From assembly GCF_030811855.1 (NCBI RefSeq), contig NZ_JAUSRN010000014.1, forward strand, positions 1 to 64,000: 64,000 nucleotides of DNA. The letters are read 5' to 3'. Made by a program: the position numbers and the translations under genes. The notes under the pieces were generated by a model. The model had not been told where the DNA came from. It saw only the letters and a program-made list of their open reading frames with translations, and did not search any database. The DNA is from Variovorax paradoxus (lineage in GTDB: Bacteria > Pseudomonadota > Gammaproteobacteria > Burkholderiales > Burkholderiaceae_C). Positions 7,758 to 16,554 of the stretch are shown one piece after another; the stretch's first letter is position 1, and each line of letters opens with the position of its first letter.

Positions 7758-8632
7758 TCCAGCCTGCGCCGCATCTCGATATGCGGGATGCCGGCTTCCT
7801 CGAACGGCTCGCCATGCACCGTGTAGCCCAGCCGCGCATAGAAACGCTCCGCGCTGCGCTGCGCATGCAGGCCGATCTCCCGGTCGCCGCGTGCCCTGGC
7901 GGCGGACTCGAGCGCCCGCATGATCGCGGCGCCATGCCCGCCGCTGCGCAGCACACGGTGCACGGCCATGCGGCCGAGCATGGCCGTGCCGTCCACCGCG
8001 TCCAGCAGCCGGCCAGTCGCAATCACCTGGCCGAGCCGATTGCGTGCGACTGCATGCAGCACCACTTCATCGTGCTCGTCCCACTCCAGTTCCTTGGGAA
8101 TGTTCTGCTCCTCGATGAAGACCGCGCGGCGCAAGGCACTCGCGCCTTCGCCCAGGGTTTTCCAGTTGCCCGTTTCCACCGTGCGCATCGACTCGCCCGC
8201 TTCGAAGCCCGTGAGAATTTCGCGCAAGGCAGGCGGCACCGGCCTGGAGGTCTGCGTGGCGGGGTCGGCAAACACATAGACGAGTTCGCAGCCCACCAGG
8301 TACTGGTCCTGCCGGAACAGCGCGCCGTCGAAGACGATGGACGAGTTGCCGATGCGCGTGCACTTCATGGCCACGTCGATCACGTCGTCCACGCGCGCGG
8401 ACGCACGAAAATCCACCGTCGCCTTGCGCACGTAGAGATCACCGCCCAGGGAATGCATGGCCTCTTCATAAGGCAGCGCGAGCGCGCGCCAGTAGTCGGC
8501 AATGGCGGTGTCGAAATACATCAGGTAGTGCGCGTTGAACACTATCTTCTGCATGTCGACTTCGGCCCAGCGCACGCGCAGGCGGTGGAAGAAGCGGAAG
8601 TCTTTTCTCTGGGGTATGGTTTCTTCGGTCAT
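7751..8632 (-). CDS. Acyl-CoA thioesterase (4HBT/YbgC type) fused to a GNAT acetyltransferase
   Basis: A 293-residue two-domain protein. Residues about 12-140 are a hotdog-fold thioesterase with the YbgC/FadM-like active-site stretch WAEVDMQKIVFNAHY (Asp26). Residues about 150-293 are a GNAT domain with the acetyl-CoA-binding loop around VLRSGGHGAAIMRAL and the terminal FYARLGYTVHGEPFEE segment, resembling ElaA-like acetyltransferases. Its ATG overlaps the stop of the upstream esterase by 4 bases, so the two are co-translated. The fusion links hydrolysis of an acyl-CoA with acetyl transfer; substrates are unknown. Confidence 0.88.
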   Translation of the reverse strand: MTEETIPQRKDFRFFHRLRVRWAEVDMQKIVFNAHYLMYFDTAIADYWRALALPYEEAMHSLGGDLYVRKATVDFRASARVDDVIDVAMKCTRIGNSSIVFDGALFRQDQYLVGCELVYVFADPATQTSRPVPPALREILTGFEAGESMRTVETGNWKTLGEGASALRRAVFIEEQNIPKELEWDEHDEVVLHAVARNRLGQVIATGRLLDAVDGTAMLGRMAVHRVLRSGGHGAAIMRALESAARARGDREIGLHAQRSAERFYARLGYTVHGEPFEEAGIPHIEMRRRLDQ

Positions 8633-9603
8633 GGTTTCAGTGCCTCTCTGAGTGCGCGCGCCGCATCGTCCTGCGCCTGCAGCGCCTCGGGAATCGCGCG
8701 CCCCATTTTCAGGAATTCGTGGATCACGCCGCGGTAGATCTCCAGATCGACGGCAACGCCTGAGGCGCGCAGCTTGTCGGCGTAGGCAATGCCTTCGTCC
8801 ACCACCGCATCGCATTCGGCCAGGCCGATCCAGGCCGGTGCCACGCCGTCGACGTCGTCGGCCAGCAGTGGCGCAAAGCGCCAGTCGTCGCGGTCGGCCG
8901 GCGTGCGCACGTACTGGCCGAAGAAATAATCGATCAGCGCCTTGGTGAGCAAGGGGCCATCGGCATAGCGTCGGTGCGAGGCAGTGTCCTGGTGGGCCGT
9001 GGTGCCGGGGTAGATCAGCATCTGCAGTGCGAGCGGCAGGCCCGCATCGCGGGCAAAAATGGCGCACACCGCGGCCAGCGTGCCGCCGGCGCTGTCGCCG
9101 CCCACCGCGAGCCGGCTCGCGTCGATGCCCAGGCGCGCGCTCTCGTTCGCAATGAAGGCGAACGCATCCCAGGCGTCGTTCGAAGCGGTAGGAAACTTGT
9201 GCGCGGGCGCCAGCCGGTAATCGACCGAGACCACCGCGCAGCCGCTCTTGTGGCTCAGCACGCGGCACAGCGTGTCGTGCGTGCGGATGTTGCCCACCGT
9301 GAAGCCGCCGCCGTGAAAATACACCAGCGTCGGCAGCTTTGCCGATGAAGGCGCATAGAGCCGTGCCGGCAGCTCGAAGCCGTCGCGGGCGGTAATGCTG
9401 AAGTCTTCGATGCGCGCAAGGTCGGGCTTGGGCACCTCAAGTACGCCCGCTCCTTTTTCATAGGACGCCTTGGCCTCTTCGGGCGTGAGCTGGTCCAGGC
9501 TCGGATGGCCGGCTCGCGCCATGCGTTCGACCACGCTGGCCATCTTGCCGGTGAGCGGTGGCTGCCATGTGCCGGGCGCGACAGCGGCAAGGGTTTTGTT
9601 CAT
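8629..9603 (-). CDS. Alpha/beta hydrolase, HSL/GDXG esterase family
   Basis: A 324-residue carboxylesterase of the hormone-sensitive-lipase group. It has the oxyanion motif HGGGF (97-101), the nucleophile in GGDSAGG (Ser171), an acid in LAECDAVVDEG (Asp265) and the His in GVIHEF (His295). I start it at the ATG 9603; an in-frame TTG two codons upstream is less likely, as AGGAA lies at a suitable distance before the ATG. It is cotranslated with the thioesterase-GNAT gene and diverges from the alcohol dehydrogenase. Together they suggest processing of an ester or alcohol, with unknown substrate. Confidence 0.92.
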   Translation of the reverse strand: MNKTLAAVAPGTWQPPLTGKMASVVERMARAGHPSLDQLTPEEAKASYEKGAGVLEVPKPDLARIEDFSITARDGFELPARLYAPSSAKLPTLVYFHGGGFTVGNIRTHDTLCRVLSHKSGCAVVSVDYRLAPAHKFPTASNDAWDAFAFIANESARLGIDASRLAVGGDSAGGTLAAVCAIFARDAGLPLALQMLIYPGTTAHQDTASHRRYADGPLLTKALIDYFFGQYVRTPADRDDWRFAPLLADDVDGVAPAWIGLAECDAVVDEGIAYADKLRASGVAVDLEIYRGVIHEFLKMGRAIPEALQAQDDAARALREALKP

Positions 9604-9671
9604 GTGCAAGACTGTTCCTGCTTGTTAGATTTGGGTGGTCCGCAATCGTACTGCCCAGGCACCTACACCCC

Positions 9672-10808
9672 ATGGCCCTCATCCAATACCTCACCCAAAT
9701 CCAGTTCGAGTTCGGCGCCATCAAGCTGCTGTCCAGCGAGTGCGCGCGCATCCGCATCACTCGCCCGCTGATCGTCACAGACGCGGGCGTGCGCGCGGCC
9801 GGGGTGCTGCAGAAAGCGCTCGACGCCATTGCTGATCTTGAAGTGGCGGTGTTCGACCAGACGCCGTCCAACCCGACCGAGGCTGCCGTGCGCGCCGCTG
9901 TCGAGCTGTATCGCAGCGCCCGATGCGACGGGCTCATTGCCGTCGGCGGCGGCTCCGCCATCGACTGCGCCAAGGGTGTGGCGATAGCCGCCACGCACGA
10001 AGGCCCGCTGAAGACCTACGCCACCATCGAAGGCGGCTCGCCCAAGATCACCGACTGCGTGGTGCCGCTGATTGCGGTGCCCACCACCAGCGGCACAGGC
10101 AGCGAGGTCGCGCGGGGCGCCATCGTCATCGTCGACGACCACCGCAAGCTCGGCTTCCATAGCTGGTTCCTGATGCCCAAGGCCGCCATCTGCGACCCCG
10201 AGCTCACGCTCGGCCTGCCCCCCAAGCTCACGGCCGCCACCGGCATGGACGCGATCGCGCACTGCATGGAAACCTTCATGTCGGCCGCCTTCAACCCGCC
10301 GGCCGACGGCATCGGGCTCGACGGCCTGGAGCGCGCCTGGCTGCACATCGAACGAGCCACCAAGGACGGCAGCGACCGCGAGGCACGGCTCAACCTCATG
10401 AGTGCCTCGATGCAGGGCGCCATGGCCTTCCAGAAGGGCCTGGGTTGCGTGCACTCGCTGAGCCACAGCCTGGGCGGGGTCGATCCGCGCCTGCACCACG
10501 GCACGCTCAACGCCCTCTTCCTTCCCGCGGTCATCCACTTCAATGCCGGTGCCGAGTCGGTGCAGAAGGAGCAGCGGCTGCAGCGCATGGCGCAGGCCAT
10601 GCACCTCGATTCGGCTGGCGATCTCGGCGATGCGATCCGCGACATGAACGCGCGCCTGGGCCTGCCCAAGGGCCTGGCCGAAGTGGGCGTGACGCCCGGC
10701 ATGTTCGAGCAGATCATCGACGGCGCCATGGCCGACCACTGCCACAAGACCAATCCGCGGCTGGCTTCGCGCGATGACTACAAGGCGATGCTCGAAGCTT
10801 CGATGTAA
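9672..10808 (+). CDS. Iron-containing alcohol dehydrogenase
   Basis: A 378-residue group III NAD(P)-dependent dehydrogenase. GGGSAIDCAK (92-101) binds the dinucleotide and VPTTSGTGSE (136-145) is the family signature. Metal ligands are expected at Asp193 and His197 in GMDAIAHCMETF, and among the His of CVHSLSHSLGG (261, 265) and LHHGT (275-276). The ATG at 9672 begins the conserved N-terminus. It is divergent from the esterase and thioesterase genes. Substrate unknown; maleylacetate reductase-like and 1,3-propanediol dehydrogenase-like enzymes are relatives. Confidence 0.92.
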   Translation: MALIQYLTQIQFEFGAIKLLSSECARIRITRPLIVTDAGVRAAGVLQKALDAIADLEVAVFDQTPSNPTEAAVRAAVELYRSARCDGLIAVGGGSAIDCAKGVAIAATHEGPLKTYATIEGGSPKITDCVVPLIAVPTTSGTGSEVARGAIVIVDDHRKLGFHSWFLMPKAAICDPELTLGLPPKLTAATGMDAIAHCMETFMSAAFNPPADGIGLDGLERAWLHIERATKDGSDREARLNLMSASMQGAMAFQKGLGCVHSLSHSLGGVDPRLHHGTLNALFLPAVIHFNAGAESVQKEQRLQRMAQAMHLDSAGDLGDAIRDMNARLGLPKGLAEVGVTPGMFEQIIDGAMADHCHKTNPRLASRDDYKAMLEASM

Positions 10809-10843
10809 GTGGGCTTGGGGACGCTGTAGTTCAGGGCGTGTTG

Positions 10844-10991
10844 TTCAGGGCGGTGGTTGATCGAGCGGAACAAGAGCAGCGCCTGGTGTGCACAGGGCGC
10901 CGGGTGCTCCCCGCAGCGAAATAAAGGAGGAGCCGAAGGCGGGGGACATTCGCGGAGGGGAGTACCCGGTGGCCTGTGCACGCGCCCTGAA
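10844..10991 (+). repeat. Structured dispersed repeat, copy A
   Basis: This 148-bp element starts with TTCAGGGCG and ends with the inverted CGCCCTGAA. A long imperfect stem pairs 10888-10912 with 10957-10981 (24 of 25 positions pair, two of them as G.T). Inside, GCGAA (10916-10920) can pair with TTCGC (10949-10953). A small hairpin GCC-GAA-GGC is at 10932-10940, and AAAGGAGG looks like a ribosome site. A further copy and an inverted relative lie at 61463-61719. Together with the next 95 bases it fills the gap between the alcohol dehydrogenase and vgrG. No protein is credible here. Confidence 0.8.
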
Positions 10992-11001
10992 CAAAAGCCA
11001 C

Positions 11002-11028
11002 GTCATGTACATGACATAAGGAATTCCT
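11002..11028. promoter_or_regulatory. Two palindromes upstream of vgrG
   Basis: GTCATGTACATGAC (11002-11015) is a perfect 14-bp palindrome, and AGGAATTCCT (11019-11028) is a perfect 10-bp palindrome, 59 bases or more before the vgrG ATG. A further hairpin pairs GGCTTC (11044-11049) with GAAGCC (11059-11064). These are candidates for operator sites controlling the vgrG cassette. No convincing -35/-10 pair could be fixed. Confidence 0.4.
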
Positions 11029-11086
11029 AGACTGCCATCCGAAGGCTTCGCATCCGCAGAAGCCCCAAGGGCGAGGGAAATTCCGA

Positions 11087-13429
11087 ATGACGCGTACCGT
11101 CCAGGTTCACACCGTACTGAACGCCGAGCAGCTCAAGTTCCGCGCGATGCGGGGGCATGAAGGACTGTCGCAGTTGTTCGAATTCGAGGTCGACATGGTC
11201 AGCACCAGCTTCAACCTCGACCTGAAGAAGCTGCTGGGCACTTCGCTCACGCTCGAACTCACGGACGGCGGCGCGCCGCGCTTTCTCAACGGAACCGTGG
11301 TGCGCTTCGAACTCGTGGGCCGCGCCAACGAAACCGGCCGCCACTATGTGTACCGTGCCCTGGTGCAGCCCTGGCTTTGGTACCTTACGCGCACCACAGA
11401 CTGCCGCATCTTCCAGAACAAGAGCGTGCCCGAGGTGCTCGACGAAGTGCTGGGCAAGTACGGCTTCGAATTTGAAAAACGCCTGACGGGCAGCTATCGC
11501 CCCTGGGAATACTGCGTGCAATACCAGGAAAGCGATTTCGCTTTCGTGAGCCGCCTCATGGAGCACGAAGGCATCGCCTACCACTTTGAGCACAAGAACA
11601 ATTCGCACCTGCTGGTGCTGGCCGACGACACCGGCGGCTACGGCAAGCTGCCGGGCTTTGCCACCATTGCGTATCGCCCGCGCGACCGCGTGCTCCACGC
11701 CATGGAGCCCTGCATCGACCAGTGGCGCATCTCGGAGCAGATCACGTCGGGCCGCGTGATGCTCGACGACTTCGACTTCAAGAAGTCGCGCGCCTCGCTG
11801 CAAAGCGTGCGGCAAGACCCCAAGGGCCACGATCATTCGAGCTACGAGGTCTACGAATGGCTGGGCGGCTACAGCGAGCACCAGCAGGGCGACACCTACG
11901 CGAAGATCCGGCTACAGGAACTGCAGTGCGCGCACGAGCTTGCCGCGGGCCACACCAACGTGGTGGGCATGGCACCGGGCTACCTGTTCGAGATGACGCA
12001 TTGCCCGCGCGAGTCGGACAACCGCGAGTACCTGGTCACCGAAACCCGCTACGACCTGCAGGAGTCCGAATACTCCACCGGCGGCAGCACGGAATCGGTC
12101 TGCCAGTTCGACTTCACGGTGCTGCCTTCGAACGTGCCCTACCGGCCCGCCCGCAAGACGCCCAAGCCGCGCACCAATGGCCCGCAAACCGCCACCGTCG
12201 TCGGCCCGGAAGAAATCTGGACCGACCGCTTCGGCCGCGTGAAGCTGCAGTTCCGCTGGGACCGCTATGGCCAGTCGGATGAAAACAGCTCGTGCTGGGT
12301 GCGCGTGTCGAGCAACTGGGCCGGCGCCAACTACGGCACCATGCACATGCCGCGCGTGGGCCAAGAGGTGATCGTCGATTTCATCGGCGGCGAGCCCGAC
12401 CGCCCCATCATCACGGGCCGCGTCTACAACAACGACCAGATGCCGCCGTGGGAGCTGCCCGCCAATGCCACGGCCAGCGGCATCCTCACGCGCTCGAGCA
12501 CCGGCGGCGCGGCCAACCAGGCCAACATGCTGCGCTTCGAGGACCGCACGGGCGCCGAGCAGATCCTGCTGCACGCCGAACGCGACCTCGACGTCGAGGT
12601 GGAAGCCGACGAAACGCACACCACCGACGGCACCCGCACCACGGTCATCGGCGGGCACGAATCCTCCACCTACAAGAGCGGCGAAACGCGCGACATCACC
12701 GCGGGCGCGAAAGAAACCATCACCGGCGGCGACACGCGCGACGTTGCCGGCGGCTTCAGCGAAACCGTGACAGGCGGCGTCACACAGACCATTTCGGGCG
12801 GCAAGAAGCGCACGCTCAGCGGCGGGCTGAACGATACGATCACGGGCGGCGTGAAGCTGGCGATCGCCGGCGGCTTCCACGGCACCATCGACGGCCAGGA
12901 GATCCGCTTCGTGAGCGGCGGGCGCAACGACACCATCAACACCTCGAACACCGTGCTGGTCGACGGACCGTCGAACACCACCGTGACGGGCCCGACGGTC
13001 CACACCTCGCCCGACGTGACCTTCAACACGACGAACCACATCCACAACACCACGCAGCACGTCATCAATACCAACGTCTACAACACGACGTCGAACACCT
13101 ACAACAACATCACGAACGACTACACGAACAACTCGAAAACCTACACCAACAACTACGCCAAGAGCAGCGACTGGCGCCTGTACCGCGCCGGCGGCGTGGG
13201 ATTCCGCTTCTCCGCGGTCGGGATGGCCATGGACCTCTGGGGGCTGCGTCAGCAGAATTACATCCTCAACTCGCAGTTCTCGGGCGTCCGCCTCGACGTC
13301 GCGGTGTTCCGGGCGCAGAACGAGGCGACCGAAATCAGGGGCACGGCGCTCAAGGTCGCGAACATCGGCATGAAGATCGCAAGCGGCGGCCTGGCGTTCG
13401 CCGCAAAAGCCATGACCGTCAAGGTCTGA
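11087..13429 (+). CDS. vgrG: Type VI secretion tip protein VgrG
   Basis: A 780-residue VgrG. The N-terminal gp27-like part (about 1-350) contains RAMRGHEGLSQLFEFEV and YRPWEYCVQYQESDFAFVSRLMEHEGI. The gp5-like OB region includes GPEEIWTDRFGRVKLQFRWDR and the WVRVSSNWAGANYG motif, followed by VDFIGGEPDRPIITGRVYN. Residues about 500-640 are beta-helix repeats of the ETVTGGVTQTISGG type. A striking Asn/Thr-rich stretch covers about 645-693, then a roughly 85-residue C-terminal extension ends in a Gly/Ala-rich hydrophobic helix. GAGG lies upstream of the ATG. It heads the T6SS accessory cassette and forms the spike of the injected tube. Confidence 0.96.
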   Translation: MTRTVQVHTVLNAEQLKFRAMRGHEGLSQLFEFEVDMVSTSFNLDLKKLLGTSLTLELTDGGAPRFLNGTVVRFELVGRANETGRHYVYRALVQPWLWYLTRTTDCRIFQNKSVPEVLDEVLGKYGFEFEKRLTGSYRPWEYCVQYQESDFAFVSRLMEHEGIAYHFEHKNNSHLLVLADDTGGYGKLPGFATIAYRPRDRVLHAMEPCIDQWRISEQITSGRVMLDDFDFKKSRASLQSVRQDPKGHDHSSYEVYEWLGGYSEHQQGDTYAKIRLQELQCAHELAAGHTNVVGMAPGYLFEMTHCPRESDNREYLVTETRYDLQESEYSTGGSTESVCQFDFTVLPSNVPYRPARKTPKPRTNGPQTATVVGPEEIWTDRFGRVKLQFRWDRYGQSDENSSCWVRVSSNWAGANYGTMHMPRVGQEVIVDFIGGEPDRPIITGRVYNNDQMPPWELPANATASGILTRSSTGGAANQANMLRFEDRTGAEQILLHAERDLDVEVEADETHTTDGTRTTVIGGHESSTYKSGETRDITAGAKETITGGDTRDVAGGFSETVTGGVTQTISGGKKRTLSGGLNDTITGGVKLAIAGGFHGTIDGQEIRFVSGGRNDTINTSNTVLVDGPSNTTVTGPTVHTSPDVTFNTTNHIHNTTQHVINTNVYNTTSNTYNNITNDYTNNSKTYTNNYAKSSDWRLYRAGGVGFRFSAVGMAMDLWGLRQQNYILNSQFSGVRLDVAVFRAQNEATEIRGTALKVANIGMKIASGGLAFAAKAMTVKV

Positions 13430-13443
13430 ACCACTGGAACTCG

Positions 13444-13881
13444 ATGGACGTCTGGGAGCAGATTCTGTGGGTCGTCTTCGCGGTGATGATGGGCGGCGCG
13501 CTGGTGGCCTGCGTCTCGGTGGCGGTGGTCGCCACCGGCGAACAGCGCAAGTACACCAAGGAGCAGCGCGTGGGCAAGGCCTTGGGCAGCACCGGCGTGC
13601 TCGCACAGGGGACCGTGCTCGAAGTGCGACGCCCGGAACATCAGCTCACCAGTCCCGGAACCCATGGGCAACGCATGGTGGCGCTCGAACTGGACCTGCA
13701 GATGGGGCCCGCGGCCCAGGTGCCGACCGTGGTGCTCAGGACGCTTGTTGACGAACTGCTCCTGCCCCGAATCGCCGTGCCCGGCGCAACCATCCATCTC
13801 TTGCAAGACCCCGCCAATCCCGCCGTGGTGTCGGTCGACAGGCAGCGGACGCCCCTTGAAGTACCGCCCGCACAGGGTTAG
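13444..13881 (+). CDS. Small membrane-anchored protein in the vgrG cassette
   Basis: This 145-residue protein has one N-terminal membrane helix (about residues 5-29), a short charged linker, and a beta-rich domain (about 45-140). The domain shows a pattern of GVLAQGTVLEV, a central VALELDLQ strand, and VPGATIHLLQDPANPAVVSVD. This layout resembles small beta-barrel domains found in many unannotated bacterial membrane proteins. It starts 14 bases after vgrG and 12 bases before the DUF2169 gene, so it is part of the cassette. The role could be accessory or immunity-like, but the sequence does not decide this. Confidence 0.72.
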   Translation: MDVWEQILWVVFAVMMGGALVACVSVAVVATGEQRKYTKEQRVGKALGSTGVLAQGTVLEVRRPEHQLTSPGTHGQRMVALELDLQMGPAAQVPTVVLRTLVDELLLPRIAVPGATIHLLQDPANPAVVSVDRQRTPLEVPPAQG

Positions 13882-13893
13882 GGCCTACGGACA

Positions 13894-16554
13894 ATGAAAA
13901 CCGTCAAGCCGCTCCGGCTGAGCGTCATCACGCGCCCCTTTCTGCGCAGCGGGCATCAGCGGCTGGGCGTGACCGTCATCGGCATGGTGTCGATGGGCGA
14001 AGCCCCCGTGCTGCTGCCCGAGCCCGAGTTCTGGAAGATCGCGGCCGACGAGCTCGGGCCCATGGGCGCCATCGACCTGGGCATCCCCAAGGTCTGCGCC
14101 GAGTTCCTCGCGACCGGCCATGCCTACACCCATCACCAGAAGGAAAAGACCGCCTGCGCGGTTGCCTTGCGGGTGGGCGGGATCGAGCGGCAGTTGCTCG
14201 CCTTCGGCGATCGTTTCTGGCTGGACGGCCGTGCCACCGCGCCGCAGACTTTCGAATCGATGCGCCTGGACTGGACGCGCGCGTATGGTGGCCCCGGCTT
14301 TGCCGACAACCCGCTGGGCATCGGCCATGCGCCCGAGATCGTCAACGGCCTCGCGGTGCAGCGCCTGCCGAACATCGAGCACCCGCTGCGCCGGCTCGAT
14401 CGCCCCGACCGCGAGGTGGAGCCGGCCTCCTTCGGCGCGATCGACCTGAGCTGGCCGCGCCGCATGCGCCTGATCGGCCGGCACTACGACACGCACTGGC
14501 GCGAGAACCTGTTCCCCGGCTTTTCCGAGGACATGGACTGGCGCTTCTTCAATGCCGCGCCGCCGGAACAGCGCTGGGCCGACCTCGACAGCATCCCAGG
14601 CGGCACGCCTTATGAAGTCTGGAACATGCACCCCACCCTCCCGGTGCAGCGCGGCCAGTTGCCGGATTGGCGCGCGCGCGCCTTCATCGCCCGCAAGACC
14701 GCACCGGGCCAGCGTGAGCCGGAGCACTTCGACGAAGTGCCCATGCGCCACACCACGGCGTGGTTCTTTCCGCACCTTGCGCAGGTGGCGCTGATCTACC
14801 ACGGCGAGATCGGCATTGCCGAAGACGATGCCGACGACGTCACCCACGTGATGCCTGCCATCGAGGCCGCGGGCGATCCGCCCCGCCCGCTCGCGCACTA
14901 CTTCGAGATCCTGCAGCGCCGCTGCCACCCCGAGACGGGTGCGCTGTACGCGGCCCGCGACGACGAACTGCTGCCCGCCGAGGCCATCGGCCCCTGGCTC
15001 GACACGCTGGACGACGACAACGAATCGGCGCTCGTTCGCAACATGCGCGAGCGCGGCGATCGGCTGCGCCAGGACATGATGCAGAAGGCGCGCGAAGCCG
15101 GCCACGACCCGCGCCTCTTGCGCGAGCGGTCGGTGCCCGAGCCCTTTCGCAAGGCGCCGACGCTCGCCGAGTTGCCCGAGTTCATCGAGCGCACGCGCGT
15201 CTTCACGCAGGACCAGCGACGCAGGCTCGAGGATGGGCGGCAAGAGCTCCAGCGGCTGGGCCGGCTCAACGCGGTGGAGTCGCGCAAGGTCGGGTTCGAC
15301 ACCGGCGAACTGGTAGCCGGCATCGATCGCATGACGACCAAGGGGCCACCCGTCTTCGACGGACAGACCGCGCTGCAGGGCATGTTCGGGATCGCCGAAG
15401 CGACCGGGACGCCCGCGCTCTCGCCCGCCCAGCAGCGGGAGTTCACGCAGGTGGTGGAAAAAGGCCAGCGCGGGCTCATCGACATGTACCGCATGGGCGC
15501 GCAGCACCAGTCGCCGGCCGATGCAATGCTGAGCGGCCCCGCCGCTGAAGCACGCCAGCGCGTGCAAGACATCATGGGCGCCACCCGCGATCTCTCTGGC
15601 ATGGATCTCACGGGCGCCGACCTGTCGGGCATGGACCTGCGCGGTGCGCGCCTGCACCGCACGCTGCTCGAAAGCGCGAACCTCGAGGGCGCCCGGCTCG
15701 ACGGCGCCGACGCCACCGAGGCCGTGCTGGTGCGCGCGCGGCTGTCGCGCGCATCGCTGGCCGGCTGCGTGCTGCACCGCGCCAACCTGAGCATGGTTCA
15801 GTGCGTGCACACCGCGTTCACCGGCGCGCGCATGCACGAAACCACGCTCGAGAAAACACGCTTCGACGGCTGCGACTTCTCGAACGCCCTGCTCGAGCAT
15901 CTGAACTTTCTGGGCGTGCACTTCGCGCGCTGCAACTTCGACGAAGCCCGCTTTTCCTACGTGACCTTCATCGAACAAAGCTGCCTGCAGGATTGCAGCT
16001 TTCGCGGCACCACGCTCCACAAGGTGGGATTGATCTCGTGCGTCGTGGCACGGCTGGACTTCACGCGGGCGCAGCTCGAGGCCTGCGCCTGGGCCCACAC
16101 GCCGGGAGACGACGGCATCCTATTTCGCGACGCAACGCTGCGCACCACCTGCTTTGTCGGCACCAGCAGTCTCCGCAACATGGACTTCGAAGGCGCGACG
16201 CTCGTGCAATGCGGCATGCGCGAAATGCCGCTGGATGGCGCCCGCTTCGTGCGCGCGACGCTCGACACCTGCGACTTCTCCGCCTGCAGCTTCACCGGCG
16301 CCGACCTGAGCGCCATCGATGCGCTAGAAAGCCTGTTCATCCGGGCGGATTTCACGCATGCCTCGCTGCGCGGCGCCAACCTCATGCATGCCAGCCTCCA
16401 GAAGGCACGGCTGGTCGGCACCGACCTGCGCGAGGCCAACCTGTTCCGTGCCGACGTGTCGCAGACCCTGATGGACGGCGTGACCGAAACACGCGGCGCG
16501 TACATCGAACAGGCCAAGACCCTTCCGCGCCGCGCCGCGGATCCCGCGCAATGA
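13894..16554 (+). CDS. DUF2169 and pentapeptide-repeat T6SS accessory protein
   Basis: An 886-residue protein of the kind encoded next to vgrG and PAAT-like genes. Residues 1 to about 310 are a DUF2169 domain (ALRVGGIERQLLAFGDRFW, AYGGPGFADNPLG). A middle helical part spans about 330-550. Residues about 566-875 are a long right-handed pentapeptide-repeat region with units such as ADLSG, MDLRG, ANLEG and ARLDG. DUF2169 proteins are known as adaptors for loading effectors onto VgrG/PAAR; the pentapeptide part may serve as a scaffold. It overlaps the next gene by 4 bases. Confidence 0.9.
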   Translation: MKTVKPLRLSVITRPFLRSGHQRLGVTVIGMVSMGEAPVLLPEPEFWKIAADELGPMGAIDLGIPKVCAEFLATGHAYTHHQKEKTACAVALRVGGIERQLLAFGDRFWLDGRATAPQTFESMRLDWTRAYGGPGFADNPLGIGHAPEIVNGLAVQRLPNIEHPLRRLDRPDREVEPASFGAIDLSWPRRMRLIGRHYDTHWRENLFPGFSEDMDWRFFNAAPPEQRWADLDSIPGGTPYEVWNMHPTLPVQRGQLPDWRARAFIARKTAPGQREPEHFDEVPMRHTTAWFFPHLAQVALIYHGEIGIAEDDADDVTHVMPAIEAAGDPPRPLAHYFEILQRRCHPETGALYAARDDELLPAEAIGPWLDTLDDDNESALVRNMRERGDRLRQDMMQKAREAGHDPRLLRERSVPEPFRKAPTLAELPEFIERTRVFTQDQRRRLEDGRQELQRLGRLNAVESRKVGFDTGELVAGIDRMTTKGPPVFDGQTALQGMFGIAEATGTPALSPAQQREFTQVVEKGQRGLIDMYRMGAQHQSPADAMLSGPAAEARQRVQDIMGATRDLSGMDLTGADLSGMDLRGARLHRTLLESANLEGARLDGADATEAVLVRARLSRASLAGCVLHRANLSMVQCVHTAFTGARMHETTLEKTRFDGCDFSNALLEHLNFLGVHFARCNFDEARFSYVTFIEQSCLQDCSFRGTTLHKVGLISCVVARLDFTRAQLEACAWAHTPGDDGILFRDATLRTTCFVGTSSLRNMDFEGATLVQCGMREMPLDGARFVRATLDTCDFSACSFTGADLSAIDALESLFIRADFTHASLRGANLMHASLQKARLVGTDLREANLFRADVSQTLMDGVTETRGAYIEQAKTLPRRAADPAQ

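Noticed and set aside
9603..9609. TTG start two codons before the esterase ATG
   Set aside because: The ATG has a suitably spaced AGGAA; the extra two residues are not supported.
10778..10981. Small open frames across repeat copy A and the B/C pair (for example 61378-61740), encoding similar peptides
   Set aside because: The shared peptide results from the repeated DNA core; frames run through stems, lack ribosome sites and occur on the strand opposite to the core. They are typical spurious genes.
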